Assembly (NCBI RefSeq): GCF_013761175.1
Contig: NZ_JACDUR010000007.1
Coordinates: 124,001 to 188,000 of the forward strand
Origin: Nonomuraea soli
Lineage (GTDB): Bacteria > Actinomycetota > Actinomycetes > Streptosporangiales > Streptosporangiaceae
DNA length: 64,000 nucleotides
Direction: 5' to 3'
Shown: piece after piece, positions 32,197 to 40,543 of the stretch
Layout: every line of letters starts with the position of its first letter
Numbering within the stretch: position 1 is the first letter of the stretch
The notes under the pieces: model-generated
What the model was told of the DNA's origin: nothing
Seen by the model: the letters and a program-made list of their open reading frames with translations, nothing else
Database searches by the model: none
Position numbers and translations under genes: made by a program

Positions 32197-32943
32197 ATGC
32201 TCATCGCATCCGCGCCGAACCTGCGTGACCTGGGCGGACACCGCACCACCGACGGACGCAAGGTCCGCACGGGGATCGGTTTCCGCTCCGGCGCGCTCAA
32301 CGTGCTGACCCCGGACGAACAGCAGCAGCTGCTCGCCGCCGGAGTCAGGCTCGTCTGCGACCTGCGCACCGACAAGGAACGCGAGGACGGCCCCGACCTG
32401 CTCCCTGAAGGCGTCGAGTACAGAGTGCTCGACGTGCAGCGCCACGGCGGCCACGGAGCCGACATCGCCGCCCTGTTCGCCGCGCCGGAGCAGGCCGAGG
32501 CGCTGCGTTCGCCGCAGTCGGCCGAACGGTTCCTCACCGAGGTCTACCGCGCCTTCGTCACCACCTCCGACGCCCACGAGGCCTACCGCGACCTGCTCCG
32601 AGCGTTGCGGCGGCCAGGCACGCTGATGCACTGCACGGCGGGCAAGGACCGCACCGGCTGGGGGACGGCCGTCCTGCTCTCCCTGCTCGGGGTGGACCGC
32701 GACACGATCATGACCGACTACCTGGAGAGCAACGTGCACCTGAGCGGCCCCTACGGCCCGCTCATCGCCCTGGCGCCCGACCCCGAGGTGATCCGCCCGC
32801 TGCTGGAGGTGCGCGAGGTCTACCTCCAGGCCGCCTTCGACACCGCCGAGCAGCACTACGGCGGCCTGGAGGGATACGCGCGCCAGGCGCTGGAGCTCAC
32901 GGAGGACGACCTGGCCGCCCTCCGCGAGCTCTACCTGCACTAG
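32197..32943 (+). CDS. tyrosine-protein phosphatase, DSP-like (Y_phosphatase3 type)
   Basis: A 248-residue phosphatase. N-terminal NLRDLGGHRTTDGRKVRTGIGFRSG is typical of the MptpB/LipA family, and the active-site P-loop is HCTAGKDRTG (Cys nucleophile, Arg). Cytosolic; it may act on phosphotyrosine or phosphoinositides. GATACT lies 9 bases before the ATG and no ribosome-binding site is visible, so a leaderless transcript is likely. Its stop overlaps the convergent secDF end by 4 bases. Confidence 0.9.
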   Translation: MLIASAPNLRDLGGHRTTDGRKVRTGIGFRSGALNVLTPDEQQQLLAAGVRLVCDLRTDKEREDGPDLLPEGVEYRVLDVQRHGGHGADIAALFAAPEQAEALRSPQSAERFLTEVYRAFVTTSDAHEAYRDLLRALRRPGTLMHCTAGKDRTGWGTAVLLSLLGVDRDTIMTDYLESNVHLSGPYGPLIALAPDPEVIRPLLEVREVYLQAAFDTAEQHYGGLEGYARQALELTEDDLAALRELYLH

Positions 32944-35102
32944 ACGACGGCTCCCGGCCGGATCCTCTCCTTCTGTACGGCGGGCGGAGGAGTCCGGTCG
33001 CGCCCTTCCAGCTCGACGGCCAGCGGCCCCGCCACGAAGCACGACGACAACGTGCCCGTGACGATGCCGATGAGCAGCGCGAGCGCGAAGTCACGCAACG
33101 AGTCGCCTCCCAGCAGCGCCAGCGCCACCAGGATGAACAGCGCCCCCAGCCCGGTGTTCACCGTGCGCGGCACGGTCTGCAGGATCGCCCTGTTGACCGT
33201 GCGCTGGAAGGGCGCCGCGCCCACCCACAGCTCGCGCACCCGGTCGAAGACCACGACCTTGTCGTTGACGGAGTAGCCGACGACGGTGAGCATCGCGGCC
33301 AGGAAGACGCCGTCGATCGGCTTGCCCAGCCAGGCGAAGGCGCCGACGACGATCGCGGCGTCGACGAAGAGCGCCGCCACGGCCGCGGCGCCGAACGTCC
33401 ACCGGAAACGCAGCGCCAGGTAGACGAGCTGCGCCGCCAGCGCCATGGCGAGCGCGATGACGGCGTTGCGCCGCAGTTCCTCGCCGAGTGAGGGTCCGAT
33501 CAGCTCGTCGCGGACCACGGGCCCGAGCACCTCGCCGATCCTGGCGGCGTCGTCGCCGGAGATCTGCCCGGTCCGCACCGCGATGCGCCCTTCTGAGGCC
33601 TGGACGACCGCCGAGGGAAAGCCCGCTTCGCCGACGGCCTGCCGGGCCGCGTCGACCCCCATCGTGGAGGAGAACTCCATGACCCGGCCGCCGGTGAACT
33701 CCACGCCGAAGTCGAGCCCCCGGACGGCCAGCCCGGCGAAGGCCACCACCAGCAGCCCGCCCGCGACGGCCAGCCAGAGCCTGCCGCGGCGCATGACGAA
33801 CGGGTCGCGCTCGGTCAGCCAGGTCCGCAGCCTGCCCACCGAGCCCAGCCCCGACAGCCGGGCGGGCATGCGCCCGATCGTCCACTGGGTGAGCACGCGA
33901 GTGATGAGCAACGCCGACACCAGCGAGGCCAGCACGCCGATGGAGAGCGTCACGCCGAAGCCCTTGACCGGTCCCGACGCCAGCCAGAACAGGAGCCCGG
34001 CCGAGAGCAGCGTGGTCACATTGGAGTCGGCGATGGCGCTCCAGGCCTTCTTGAAGCCGAGGTCGAGCGCCGGCCGCAGGGAGCCGCGATACTCCTCCCT
34101 GGCCCGCTCGAAGACCAGCACGTTGGCGTCGACGGCCATGCCGATCGCCAGCACGAACCCGGCCAGCCCCGGCAGGGTGAGCGTCGCGCCGACCGCGATC
34201 AGCGCCGCGTAGGCGATCAGCCCGTAGCAGGCCAGCGCCAGCGCGGCCAGCAGGCCCACGAGCCGGTAGACGAGCACGATGAACAGCCCGGTGGCCAGCA
34301 CGCCGATGACGGCCGCCTGCCAGCTCGCCTCGATGGCCGCGGCGCCGAGCGTCGGGCCGACGACCCGCTGCTCGACGATCTCCAGCGGCACCGGCAGCGC
34401 GCCGCCCTTGATCAGCACGGCCAGGTTCTGCGCCTCCTCGGCGGTGAAGCGCCCGCTGATCGTGGTCGATCCGCCCTGCTGGCCGGCCTTGCAGGGGGTG
34501 TCGTCGCCGACGACGGGGGAGGAGATGACCTTCCCGTCGAGCACGATCGCCACCCGCCGCGCCGGGTCGTCGTAGGGCCGGCAGGCCGCCTCGCCGGTGA
34601 GGCGCTGCCACGGACCGGGTTCCGCGAAGGCGACGTCGACGAACCAGCCAGGTCCGCGCTGGGGGTCGGTGCGGGCGACGGCGTCGGTGACCCCGTCACC
34701 CGAGATGACCGCGGGACCGGTCGTCAGCGGCTGCCCACTCTCGTCGGTGAGCTGCTGACCCTCCGGGCCCGCTGACGCCAGCACGGGGTGGAACGACAGC
34801 TGGGCGGTGCGCCCCATGACCGCGGCCGCCTCGCGCGGGTCGAGCACGCCGGGCAGCTCGACGATGATGCGCGCGTCGCCGGAGCGCACCAGGGTGGGTT
34901 CGGCCACGCCGAGCCCGTTGGCCCGCCGTTCGAGCACGTCGCGGGCGCGGTCGACGGCTTCGGGTGAGGCCTCGCCCTGGGCCTCGAAGACGATCTGGGT
35001 GCCGCCGCGCAGGTCGAGGCCGAGACGCGGGGCCATGGTGAATGCCAGGAACAACGAAGAAACGATGACGGCAAGGGCCGCCACCGCACGCCAAACAGGC
35101 AT
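32940..35102 (-). CDS. secDF: fused protein-export membrane protein SecDF
   Basis: A 720-residue RND-type membrane protein that uses the proton gradient to help preprotein leave the Sec channel. SecD half: helix 1, LGLDLRGGTQIVFEA, large P1 domain, then GLAGFVLAIGMAVDANVLVFERAREE. SecF half: GLDFGVEFTGGRVMEF, later VGYSVNDKVVVFDRVREL. Actinomycetes usually carry separate secD and secF, so this fused copy is probably an accessory set (knowledge-based inference). ATG 35102 follows GGAGG at 35115-35111. A small exported protein with an RAPP end and a hairpin lie directly upstream. Confidence 0.93.
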   Translation of the reverse strand: MPVWRAVAALAVIVSSLFLAFTMAPRLGLDLRGGTQIVFEAQGEASPEAVDRARDVLERRANGLGVAEPTLVRSGDARIIVELPGVLDPREAAAVMGRTAQLSFHPVLASAGPEGQQLTDESGQPLTTGPAVISGDGVTDAVARTDPQRGPGWFVDVAFAEPGPWQRLTGEAACRPYDDPARRVAIVLDGKVISSPVVGDDTPCKAGQQGGSTTISGRFTAEEAQNLAVLIKGGALPVPLEIVEQRVVGPTLGAAAIEASWQAAVIGVLATGLFIVLVYRLVGLLAALALACYGLIAYAALIAVGATLTLPGLAGFVLAIGMAVDANVLVFERAREEYRGSLRPALDLGFKKAWSAIADSNVTTLLSAGLLFWLASGPVKGFGVTLSIGVLASLVSALLITRVLTQWTIGRMPARLSGLGSVGRLRTWLTERDPFVMRRGRLWLAVAGGLLVVAFAGLAVRGLDFGVEFTGGRVMEFSSTMGVDAARQAVGEAGFPSAVVQASEGRIAVRTGQISGDDAARIGEVLGPVVRDELIGPSLGEELRRNAVIALAMALAAQLVYLALRFRWTFGAAAVAALFVDAAIVVGAFAWLGKPIDGVFLAAMLTVVGYSVNDKVVVFDRVRELWVGAAPFQRTVNRAILQTVPRTVNTGLGALFILVALALLGGDSLRDFALALLIGIVTGTLSSCFVAGPLAVELEGRDRTPPPAVQKERIRPGAVV

Positions 35103-35119
35103 GCGGACTACCTCCACAT

Positions 35120-35149
35120 ACGAAATCGAAAAATATGGTCAGATTTCGT
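35120..35149 (-). promoter_or_regulatory. RNA hairpin between the RAPP peptide and secDF
   Basis: On the minus strand ACGAAATC pairs perfectly with GATTTCGT around a 14-base loop. The 5' arm lies in the last three codons of the upstream peptide gene; the 3' arm ends 4 bases before the secDF ribosome-binding site GGAGG. A ribosome stalled at RAPP would cover the 5' arm. Confidence 0.6.
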
Positions 35150-35468
35150 GAGTGGCGGGAGGAGCGCGGGCCGAAACTCCCCGCGGAGAGGCGCCCGGTG
35201 TGAAATCCGTGGCTTCTGCCGTACCGGCAAGGAACCGGCCGCCCGCGCTCGCGGCCGGGGTGACGGACGGCACGGCCAGGCCGGAGGCGTGGCCGTGCGA
35301 CGGCGCGGAGACCCGCGGGGTGACCGGGGCGGGACTGCCCGCCTGGTGCTGCGCCGGGCAGTCGAGGACGGCGGCGCTCTGCACGACGGTGACAGGCGCC
35401 CGCACGCCGGTCACCAGGAAGATCGAGGACAGCAGAAGGACCAGCGCCGCGGGCAGTCTGATCCTCAC
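35139..35468 (-). CDS. small exported protein ending in RAPP, candidate arrest peptide controlling secDF
   Basis: A 109-residue protein from GTG 35468 (GGTGA upstream). Residues 5-24 are a hydrophobic signal or anchor (LPAALVLLLSSIFLVTGVRA). The rest is Ala/Pro/Ser-rich and probably unfolded. Residues 101-104 are RAPP, five codons before the stop. RAPP motifs stall ribosomes in known arrest peptides that monitor Sec/YidC insertion (RAPP-type arrest peptides; compare Vibrio VemP-SecDF2). It lies 36 bases before secDF with the hairpin 35120-35149 between. Gene reality is inferred from position and coupling; the function is a hypothesis. Confidence 0.7.
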   Translation of the reverse strand: MRIRLPAALVLLLSSIFLVTGVRAPVTVVQSAAVLDCPAQHQAGSPAPVTPRVSAPSHGHASGLAVPSVTPAASAGGRFLAGTAEATDFTPGASPRGVSARAPPATHEI

Positions 35469-35506
35469 GCGTTCACCGTAGCCTGGTTCGGGGTAGCGGT
35501 GGCGCC

Positions 35507-37168
35507 ATGCGACTCACCTCTACCTCCGACCTGTGGTGGAAGAACGCCGTCGTCTACTGCCTGGACGTGGAGACCTTCAAGGACGGCAACGACGATGGCG
35601 TCGGCGACTTCCGCGGCCTGACCCAGCAGATCGACTACCTCGCCGGCCTGGGCGTGACCTGCCTGTGGCTGATGCCGTTCTTCCCGACGCCCAACCGCGA
35701 CGACGGCTACGACATCACCGACTTCTACTCCATCGACCCCCGCCTGGGCACCCTGGGCGACTTCGTGGAGTTCATGCGCACCGCCAAGGACCGCGGCCTG
35801 CGGGTCATCGCCGACCTGGTGGTCAACCACACCTCGATCGAGCACCCCTGGTTCAAGCAGGCACGGTCGAGCCGCGACAACCCCTTCCGCGAGTGGTACG
35901 TCTGGTCGGACACCCCCGAACCCGACGACCCCAAGCAGGTGGTCTTCCCCGACAAGGAGGACTCCTTCTGGGAGTACGACGAGAAGACCAAGCAGTACTA
36001 CCTGCACAGTTTCTACAAGCACCAGCCCGACCTGAACGTCGGCAACCCCGAGGTGCGCGACGAGATCACCAGGATCCTGGGCTTCTGGATGGAGCTGGGG
36101 CTGAGCGGCTTCCGCGTCGACGCGGTGCCGTTCCTGATCGAGAACATCAGCCCGAAGTTGCCCGACCCGCACGAGTTCCTGGCGGACCTGCGGGCCTTCA
36201 TGGGCCGCAGGGAAGGCAGCTCGATCCTGCTGGGCGAGGTCAACGTGCCCTACGACGACCTGCTGGACTACTTCGGCGACGGCAACGGCACCGAGCTGAC
36301 CATGTGCTTCGACTTCATCGCGATGCAGCGCGCCTGGTTGTCGCTGGCCAGGTGCGAGGGCGAACCGCTGGCCTCGGCGCTGCGCGAGCGGCCCAAGGCG
36401 CCCAAGGACAGCCAGTGGGCCACGTTCCTGCGCAACCACGACGAGCTCACCCTGGACAAGCTCACCGAGGACGAACGGCAGGAGATCTTCGACGCCTTCG
36501 GGCCCGAGAAGGACATGCAGATCTTCGGCCGGGGCCTGCGCAGGAGGCTGCCCACGATGCTCGGCGGCGACCTGCGGCGCATCAAGATGGCCTACAGCCT
36601 GCTGTTCTCCCTGCCGGGCACCCCGGTGATCTTCTACGGGGAGGAGATCGGGCTGGGGGAGAACCTGGAGGCCGAGGGCCGGATGGCCGTGCGCGTGCCG
36701 ATGCAGTGGGCGCCCGAGGGCGGCTTCAGCCAGGTCGAGCCCGATCGTCAGCCACCCGACGGCGCCTACGCGCCCGACCGGATCAACGTGGCCGACCAGA
36801 AGCGCGACACCGACTCGCTGCTGCGCTGGTTCCAGCTGCTCATCGAGCGCTACCGCGAGTGCCCCGAGCTGGCCTGGGGCGAGCACACCGTCCTCGACTG
36901 CGCCCATCAGGGCGTCGTGGGCTGGCGCTGCGATGCCGAGGACGCCTGCGTGGTGGTGGTGCACAACTTGACTGACACCGCCACTGACGCGACCTTGACC
37001 CTCAAGGGCCAGGGCTCGAAACGGCTGACCGATCTGCTCACCGATGCCACGTTCGACATCTCGGCGAAAGGCCAGGTCGAACTGCCGATGGATCCGCACG
37101 GTTCGCGCTGGCTGAGGGTCTCGACGCCCGACGTGCCTCCGGAGGACGCCTCAGTCAAGGCACGATGA
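35507..37168 (+). CDS. GH13 alpha-amylase-family enzyme, trehalose-synthase-like
   Basis: A 553-residue alpha-glucan-active enzyme. Catalytic residues: Asp nucleophile in GFRVDAVPF, Glu acid/base in LLGEVNVP and Asp in LRNHDELT; DLVVNHTS is conserved region I. The N-terminus (WWKNAVVYCLDVETFKDGNDDGVGDFRGL) resembles trehalose synthase or oligo-glucosidase enzymes, and a beta-sandwich C-domain follows at about residue 470. No signal peptide, so cytosolic. TreS activity is possible, but the fused maltokinase is absent and alpha-glucosidase activity is an alternative. Confidence 0.88.
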   Translation: MRLTSTSDLWWKNAVVYCLDVETFKDGNDDGVGDFRGLTQQIDYLAGLGVTCLWLMPFFPTPNRDDGYDITDFYSIDPRLGTLGDFVEFMRTAKDRGLRVIADLVVNHTSIEHPWFKQARSSRDNPFREWYVWSDTPEPDDPKQVVFPDKEDSFWEYDEKTKQYYLHSFYKHQPDLNVGNPEVRDEITRILGFWMELGLSGFRVDAVPFLIENISPKLPDPHEFLADLRAFMGRREGSSILLGEVNVPYDDLLDYFGDGNGTELTMCFDFIAMQRAWLSLARCEGEPLASALRERPKAPKDSQWATFLRNHDELTLDKLTEDERQEIFDAFGPEKDMQIFGRGLRRRLPTMLGGDLRRIKMAYSLLFSLPGTPVIFYGEEIGLGENLEAEGRMAVRVPMQWAPEGGFSQVEPDRQPPDGAYAPDRINVADQKRDTDSLLRWFQLLIERYRECPELAWGEHTVLDCAHQGVVGWRCDAEDACVVVVHNLTDTATDATLTLKGQGSKRLTDLLTDATFDISAKGQVELPMDPHGSRWLRVSTPDVPPEDASVKAR

Positions 37169-37225
37169 CTGCGAATCACCTTCACGGGTGATGTCGGCCG
37201 CCCGGTGGTCGCCTACGCTCGCACC

Positions 37226-37456
37226 ATGACTCTCGCCGAGGAGCTGAGCGACCTGGCCCACATCGTCAGCGCGATGACGATGCAGGCAGGTGCGGTCCGG
37301 CTGCGCCTCAAGCAGGATCAGACGACCGAGCGGGAGATGCTGACCCTCATCGAGGGGGCGGGCAGGGAGGCGGTGGAGGAGCTGCGCCGCATGATGACCT
37401 CAGCCCAGCTCCTCGAAGAGGGTCAGCTGAAGTCCGGCGGGCCCCTCAAGCCGTGA
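37226..37456 (+). CDS. orphan histidine-kinase dimerisation-like small protein lacking the phospho-His
   Basis: A 76-residue protein resembling an isolated HisKA_3 dimerisation helix pair (LAHIVSAMTMQAGAVRLRL...GREAVEELRRMM). In true kinases the first helix has RELHDxxAH, whose first His is phosphorylated; here it reads EELSDLAH, with Ser in that place and one residue missing. No ATPase domain follows. Its 3' end overlaps the convergent VOC gene by 57 bases. ATG 37226 is chosen because the fold begins there. It could be a decoy partner or a relic. Confidence 0.6.
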   Translation: MTLAEELSDLAHIVSAMTMQAGAVRLRLKQDQTTEREMLTLIEGAGREAVEELRRMMTSAQLLEEGQLKSGGPLKP

Positions 37457-37789
37457 GTTCAGCGAGTTCCACGGGGTGCGGGTCGGCTCGGCGACGACCT
37501 CGGCCCCTGCCTGCTCCAGCCGCGCCGTCATCGCCCGCGAGTCGTCGACCTCCAGGGCGACCCTGATGTGCCCGGCCACCCGCCTGCCGACCTCCACCTC
37601 GTCGATGAACTCCGCGTGGCCTGGATCGGTGATCTCCAGGGTGGCCCGGCCCGCCTCCAGGATGGTCACCCGGCCGTCGGGGGAGGAGAAGGCGGCCCGC
37701 TCCGGCAGGCCGAGCACGTCGCGGTAGAAGCGCAACGCCTCCTCGTAGTCGGAGGCGGTGACGACCAGACGAAGTTCGCGAACAGTCAT
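37400..37789 (-). CDS. VOC/glyoxalase-fold protein
   Basis: A 129-residue single VOC module with two beta-alpha-beta-beta-beta repeats: ELRLVVTASDYEEALRFYRDVLGLPE, RATLEITDP, IRVALEVDD and LQLTLFEEL. The usual first metal His is replaced (RLVVT), so it may be a drug-binding or resistance-type member rather than a metalloenzyme. Followed after 4 bases by the 3' end of cydB on the same strand. Confidence 0.8.
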   Translation of the reverse strand: MTVRELRLVVTASDYEEALRFYRDVLGLPERAAFSSPDGRVTILEAGRATLEITDPGHAEFIDEVEVGRRVAGHIRVALEVDDSRAMTARLEQAGAEVVAEPTRTPWNSLNSRLEGPAGLQLTLFEELG

Positions 37790-37793
37790 GCGA

Positions 37794-38516
37794 TCAAAGA
37801 TACGAGGGGCCGGTGACGCGCCCGCGGAAGGTCCACCACACCCAGGCCTGGGCGGCCACCAGGAACGGGATGATCGCCAGGATCACCGGCGTGATCATGC
37901 TCCCGGCGGTTGACAGATCCAGATGCAGGCCGCTCACCACGGCGATGACCGCGATGGCCGAGGCGGTCAGCGCGTACGCCGGCCACTCGCCGGTGCCGCC
38001 CAGCAGCGCCCCCGCCCGCCGCCGGAGCGTGCCGCTCAGCCGCAGCGACGCGAAGGCCAGGCCGTGCAACGCGAAGATCAGGGCGATCACCAGTCCTGCC
38101 AGGAGCGGCATGTCGAGCACGGTGCCCGCCAGCACGAGGCCGAGCGACACCGCCAGGCCCCAGCTGCCCGCCACCAGAACGCCGTCCCACAGCAGCTGCC
38201 AGCCGCGGCCGGGCACCCGCCCGCGCAGCCACAACGCCATGTCGCGCAGGATCCACGAGCCCAGCAGCGCGACGACCGCCACGTAGTTGCCGCTGAGCAG
38301 CTCGCCCTCCACGATCGGGAAGAGCCCGGCCAGCACGCCCACGGTGGCGACCAGCCACACCTCGTTGCCGAGGAAGAAGGGGGCGATGGCGGCGATCACC
38401 TCGCGCCGTTCCCGCGGCGAGCGGCCCAGGTACGGCAGGAGCATGCCGACGCCGATGTCGGCGCCTCCCAGGACGAGGTAGCCGAGGCCGAAGAAGGCCA
38501 GGATGAACGGTTCCAC
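37794..38516 (-). CDS. cydB: cytochrome bd oxidase subunit II, short form
   Basis: A 240-residue membrane protein with about seven helices. The N-terminus (LGGADIGVGMLLPYLG), the GNEVWLVATVGVLAGLFP segment and the C-terminal LAAQ-like AQAWVWWTFRGRV match CydB, but it is about 90 residues shorter than the usual 330-380. GTG 38516 lies 10 bases after the cydA stop. The assembly genes cydCD are not next to it. Confidence 0.87.
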   Translation of the reverse strand: MEPFILAFFGLGYLVLGGADIGVGMLLPYLGRSPRERREVIAAIAPFFLGNEVWLVATVGVLAGLFPIVEGELLSGNYVAVVALLGSWILRDMALWLRGRVPGRGWQLLWDGVLVAGSWGLAVSLGLVLAGTVLDMPLLAGLVIALIFALHGLAFASLRLSGTLRRRAGALLGGTGEWPAYALTASAIAVIAVVSGLHLDLSTAGSMITPVILAIIPFLVAAQAWVWWTFRGRVTGPSYL

Positions 38517-38526
38517 AGCGGGCTCC

Positions 38527-39777
38527 TCAGTAGGTCAGGGCGGGGGCGGGGGTCTCGATCGGCTTGTCGGAGCCGAGAGCCACGTCGGAGGGGTCACGCC
38601 TGGCGGTCCTGGCCAGCAGCCAGTAGTTGACCAGCATGAGCAGGCCGAACAGGGTGCTGAAGACGATCAGCGAGGTGAGCATCTGCCCCTGGGTGACGTG
38701 CGAGACGGCGTCCTCGGTCCTGAGCAGGCCGAAGACCGCCCACGGCTGGCGGCCCAGCTCTCGGAAGAGCCAGCCGGCGATGGTGGTCAGGAAGGGGATC
38801 GGGATGGCCAGCATGAGCATCCAGTGCAGGACGCGGGATCGCCGCACCGCCCCGCGGAAGCTCATCAGGATCACGCCGATGGCGGAGACGATGAACATCA
38901 CGATGGCGAGAATCACCATCGCCATCCCCGCCCCCTGCACCGCCCCGGCCGGAGGAAGGTAGTCGCCCGGTCCGAGCTGGGCGGCCATCTGCGCCTGCGC
39001 CTCCGACAACCGCTCCTGGTCGCCCGCCCAGGCGGCGATCTTCGTGGGCTGCAGGAAGTCGAAGGAGACGCCGCCGAAGGAGATGGCCAGGAAGACGGCG
39101 GGCAGGCTCAGCCCGAGCCCGAGGCGGAGCGACTTGCGGAAGAACTCCTGCTCGTGGGTGCCCCTGCGCAGGTGCCAGGCGCTGACTCCGGCCATGAAGA
39201 ACGTACCGACGACCAGGCCCGCGCTCATCACGTGCCCGAACGCGGTCAGGGCGCCCTCGTTGATCAGTGCCCCGAAGTCGGTCAGCTCCAGCCGGTCGCC
39301 GCTCTGCTCGTACCCGACGGGGTTCTGCAGGAAGCTGTTGGAGATCATGATCCAGAAGGCCGACGCGTAGGCCGTCAGCGTGACGACCCAGATCAGCGCC
39401 AGGTGCGCCCAGCGGTTCAACCGGCCCCAGCCGAAGATCCACAGTCCGAGGAAGGTGGACTCGACGAAGAAGGCCACCAGTGTCTCCAGCGCCAGCGAGG
39501 CCCCGAAGACATCTCCGGCGAAGTGCGTCAGCCCGCTCCACGACAGCCCGAACTGGAACTCCATCACGATGCCGGTGACGATGCCCATGGCGTAGTTGAT
39601 GATGTAGAGCTGGCCCCAGAAGCGCACCATGCGGGTGTGGACGGGGCTGTTCGACAGGGTGGCGCGGGTCTGCGTGATCGCCACCAGCGTGGCCAGTCCC
39701 AGCGTCAGCGCGACGAACAGGAAGTGGGCGCCTGCGGTGACCGCGAACTGCAGGCGCGCGAGCTCTACTGTTTCCAT
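38527..39777 (-). CDS. cydA: cytochrome bd oxidase subunit I
   Basis: A 416-residue quinol oxidase subunit with RLQFAVTAGAHFLFVALTLGL (haem b595 His), NYAMGIVTGIVMEFQFG (conserved Glu), and the quinol-side motif GRQPWAVFGLLRTEDAVS. It lacks the long Q-loop, so a short Q-loop type. Together with CydB it reduces O2 at high affinity and bypasses the cytochrome bc1-aa3 branch. Confidence 0.95.
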   Translation of the reverse strand: METVELARLQFAVTAGAHFLFVALTLGLATLVAITQTRATLSNSPVHTRMVRFWGQLYIINYAMGIVTGIVMEFQFGLSWSGLTHFAGDVFGASLALETLVAFFVESTFLGLWIFGWGRLNRWAHLALIWVVTLTAYASAFWIMISNSFLQNPVGYEQSGDRLELTDFGALINEGALTAFGHVMSAGLVVGTFFMAGVSAWHLRRGTHEQEFFRKSLRLGLGLSLPAVFLAISFGGVSFDFLQPTKIAAWAGDQERLSEAQAQMAAQLGPGDYLPPAGAVQGAGMAMVILAIVMFIVSAIGVILMSFRGAVRRSRVLHWMLMLAIPIPFLTTIAGWLFRELGRQPWAVFGLLRTEDAVSHVTQGQMLTSLIVFSTLFGLLMLVNYWLLARTARRDPSDVALGSDKPIETPAPALTY

Positions 39778-39874
39778 GCTGCGATGGTGCTGGTACGGCT
39801 ACCGCCACCGCGTCATGCCTGGGCTGGCACCGGGACTACTCCCGCAGTCTCATCTCGCTCCCGCGGTGTACGCC

Positions 39875-40543
39875 TCAGGAGGTAAGCCAGCCCGGCGTGA
39901 CCATCCCGGCTTCGTAGGCGAGCACCACCAGCTGCGCCCTGTCGCGGGTGCCGAGCTTGGTCATGATGCGGCTGACGTGGGTCTTGGCCGTGGCCGGGCT
40001 GAGCACGAGCGTGGCGGCGATCTCGTCGTTGGACAGGCCCTGGCCGACCAGCACCATGACCTCGCGCTCGCGGTCGGTGAGGCCGTTGAGCTCGGGTCCT
40101 GGGTCGGGCCGCTTGACCCGCCCGGCGAACTCCGAGATCAGCCGCTTGGTGATGGCGGGGGCGATCAGCGCGTCGCCGCGGGCGACCACCCGCACGCCGT
40201 GGATCAGCTCGGCCGGCTCGGTGTCCTTGACCAGGAATCCGCTGGCTCCGGCGCGCAGCGCACCGTAGACGTAGTCGTCGAGGTCGAAGGTGGTCAGGAT
40301 GATGACCTTGACCGCGTCGAGCCGTGAGTCGGTGACGATCTGCTGGGTCGCCTCCAGGCCGTCGAGCTCGGGCATGCGGATGTCCATCAGCACCACGTCG
40401 GGGCGCAGCTCGCGGGCCAGCGAGACGGCCTCGCGGCCGTTGCCCGCCTCGGCGACCACCTCGATGTCGTCCTCGTCGCTGAGGATCGAGCGGAACCCGG
40501 CCCGCACCAGGTTCTGGTCGTCGGCGAGCAGGACGCGGATCAT
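39875..40543 (-). CDS. NarL/LuxR-type response regulator
   Basis: A 222-residue regulator: receiver domain (MIRVLLADDQNLVRAGF, phospho-Asp in PDVVLMDIRMPELDG, Lys in GFLVKD) and a C-terminal LuxR helix-turn-helix (LTDREREVMVLVGQGLSNDEIAATLVLSPATAKTHVSRIMTKLG). Its ATG overlaps the end of the sensor kinase gene by 4 bases. The targets are unknown; it faces the cydAB operon on the same strand, upstream of it. Confidence 0.94.
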   Translation of the reverse strand: MIRVLLADDQNLVRAGFRSILSDEDDIEVVAEAGNGREAVSLARELRPDVVLMDIRMPELDGLEATQQIVTDSRLDAVKVIILTTFDLDDYVYGALRAGASGFLVKDTEPAELIHGVRVVARGDALIAPAITKRLISEFAGRVKRPDPGPELNGLTDREREVMVLVGQGLSNDEIAATLVLSPATAKTHVSRIMTKLGTRDRAQLVVLAYEAGMVTPGWLTS

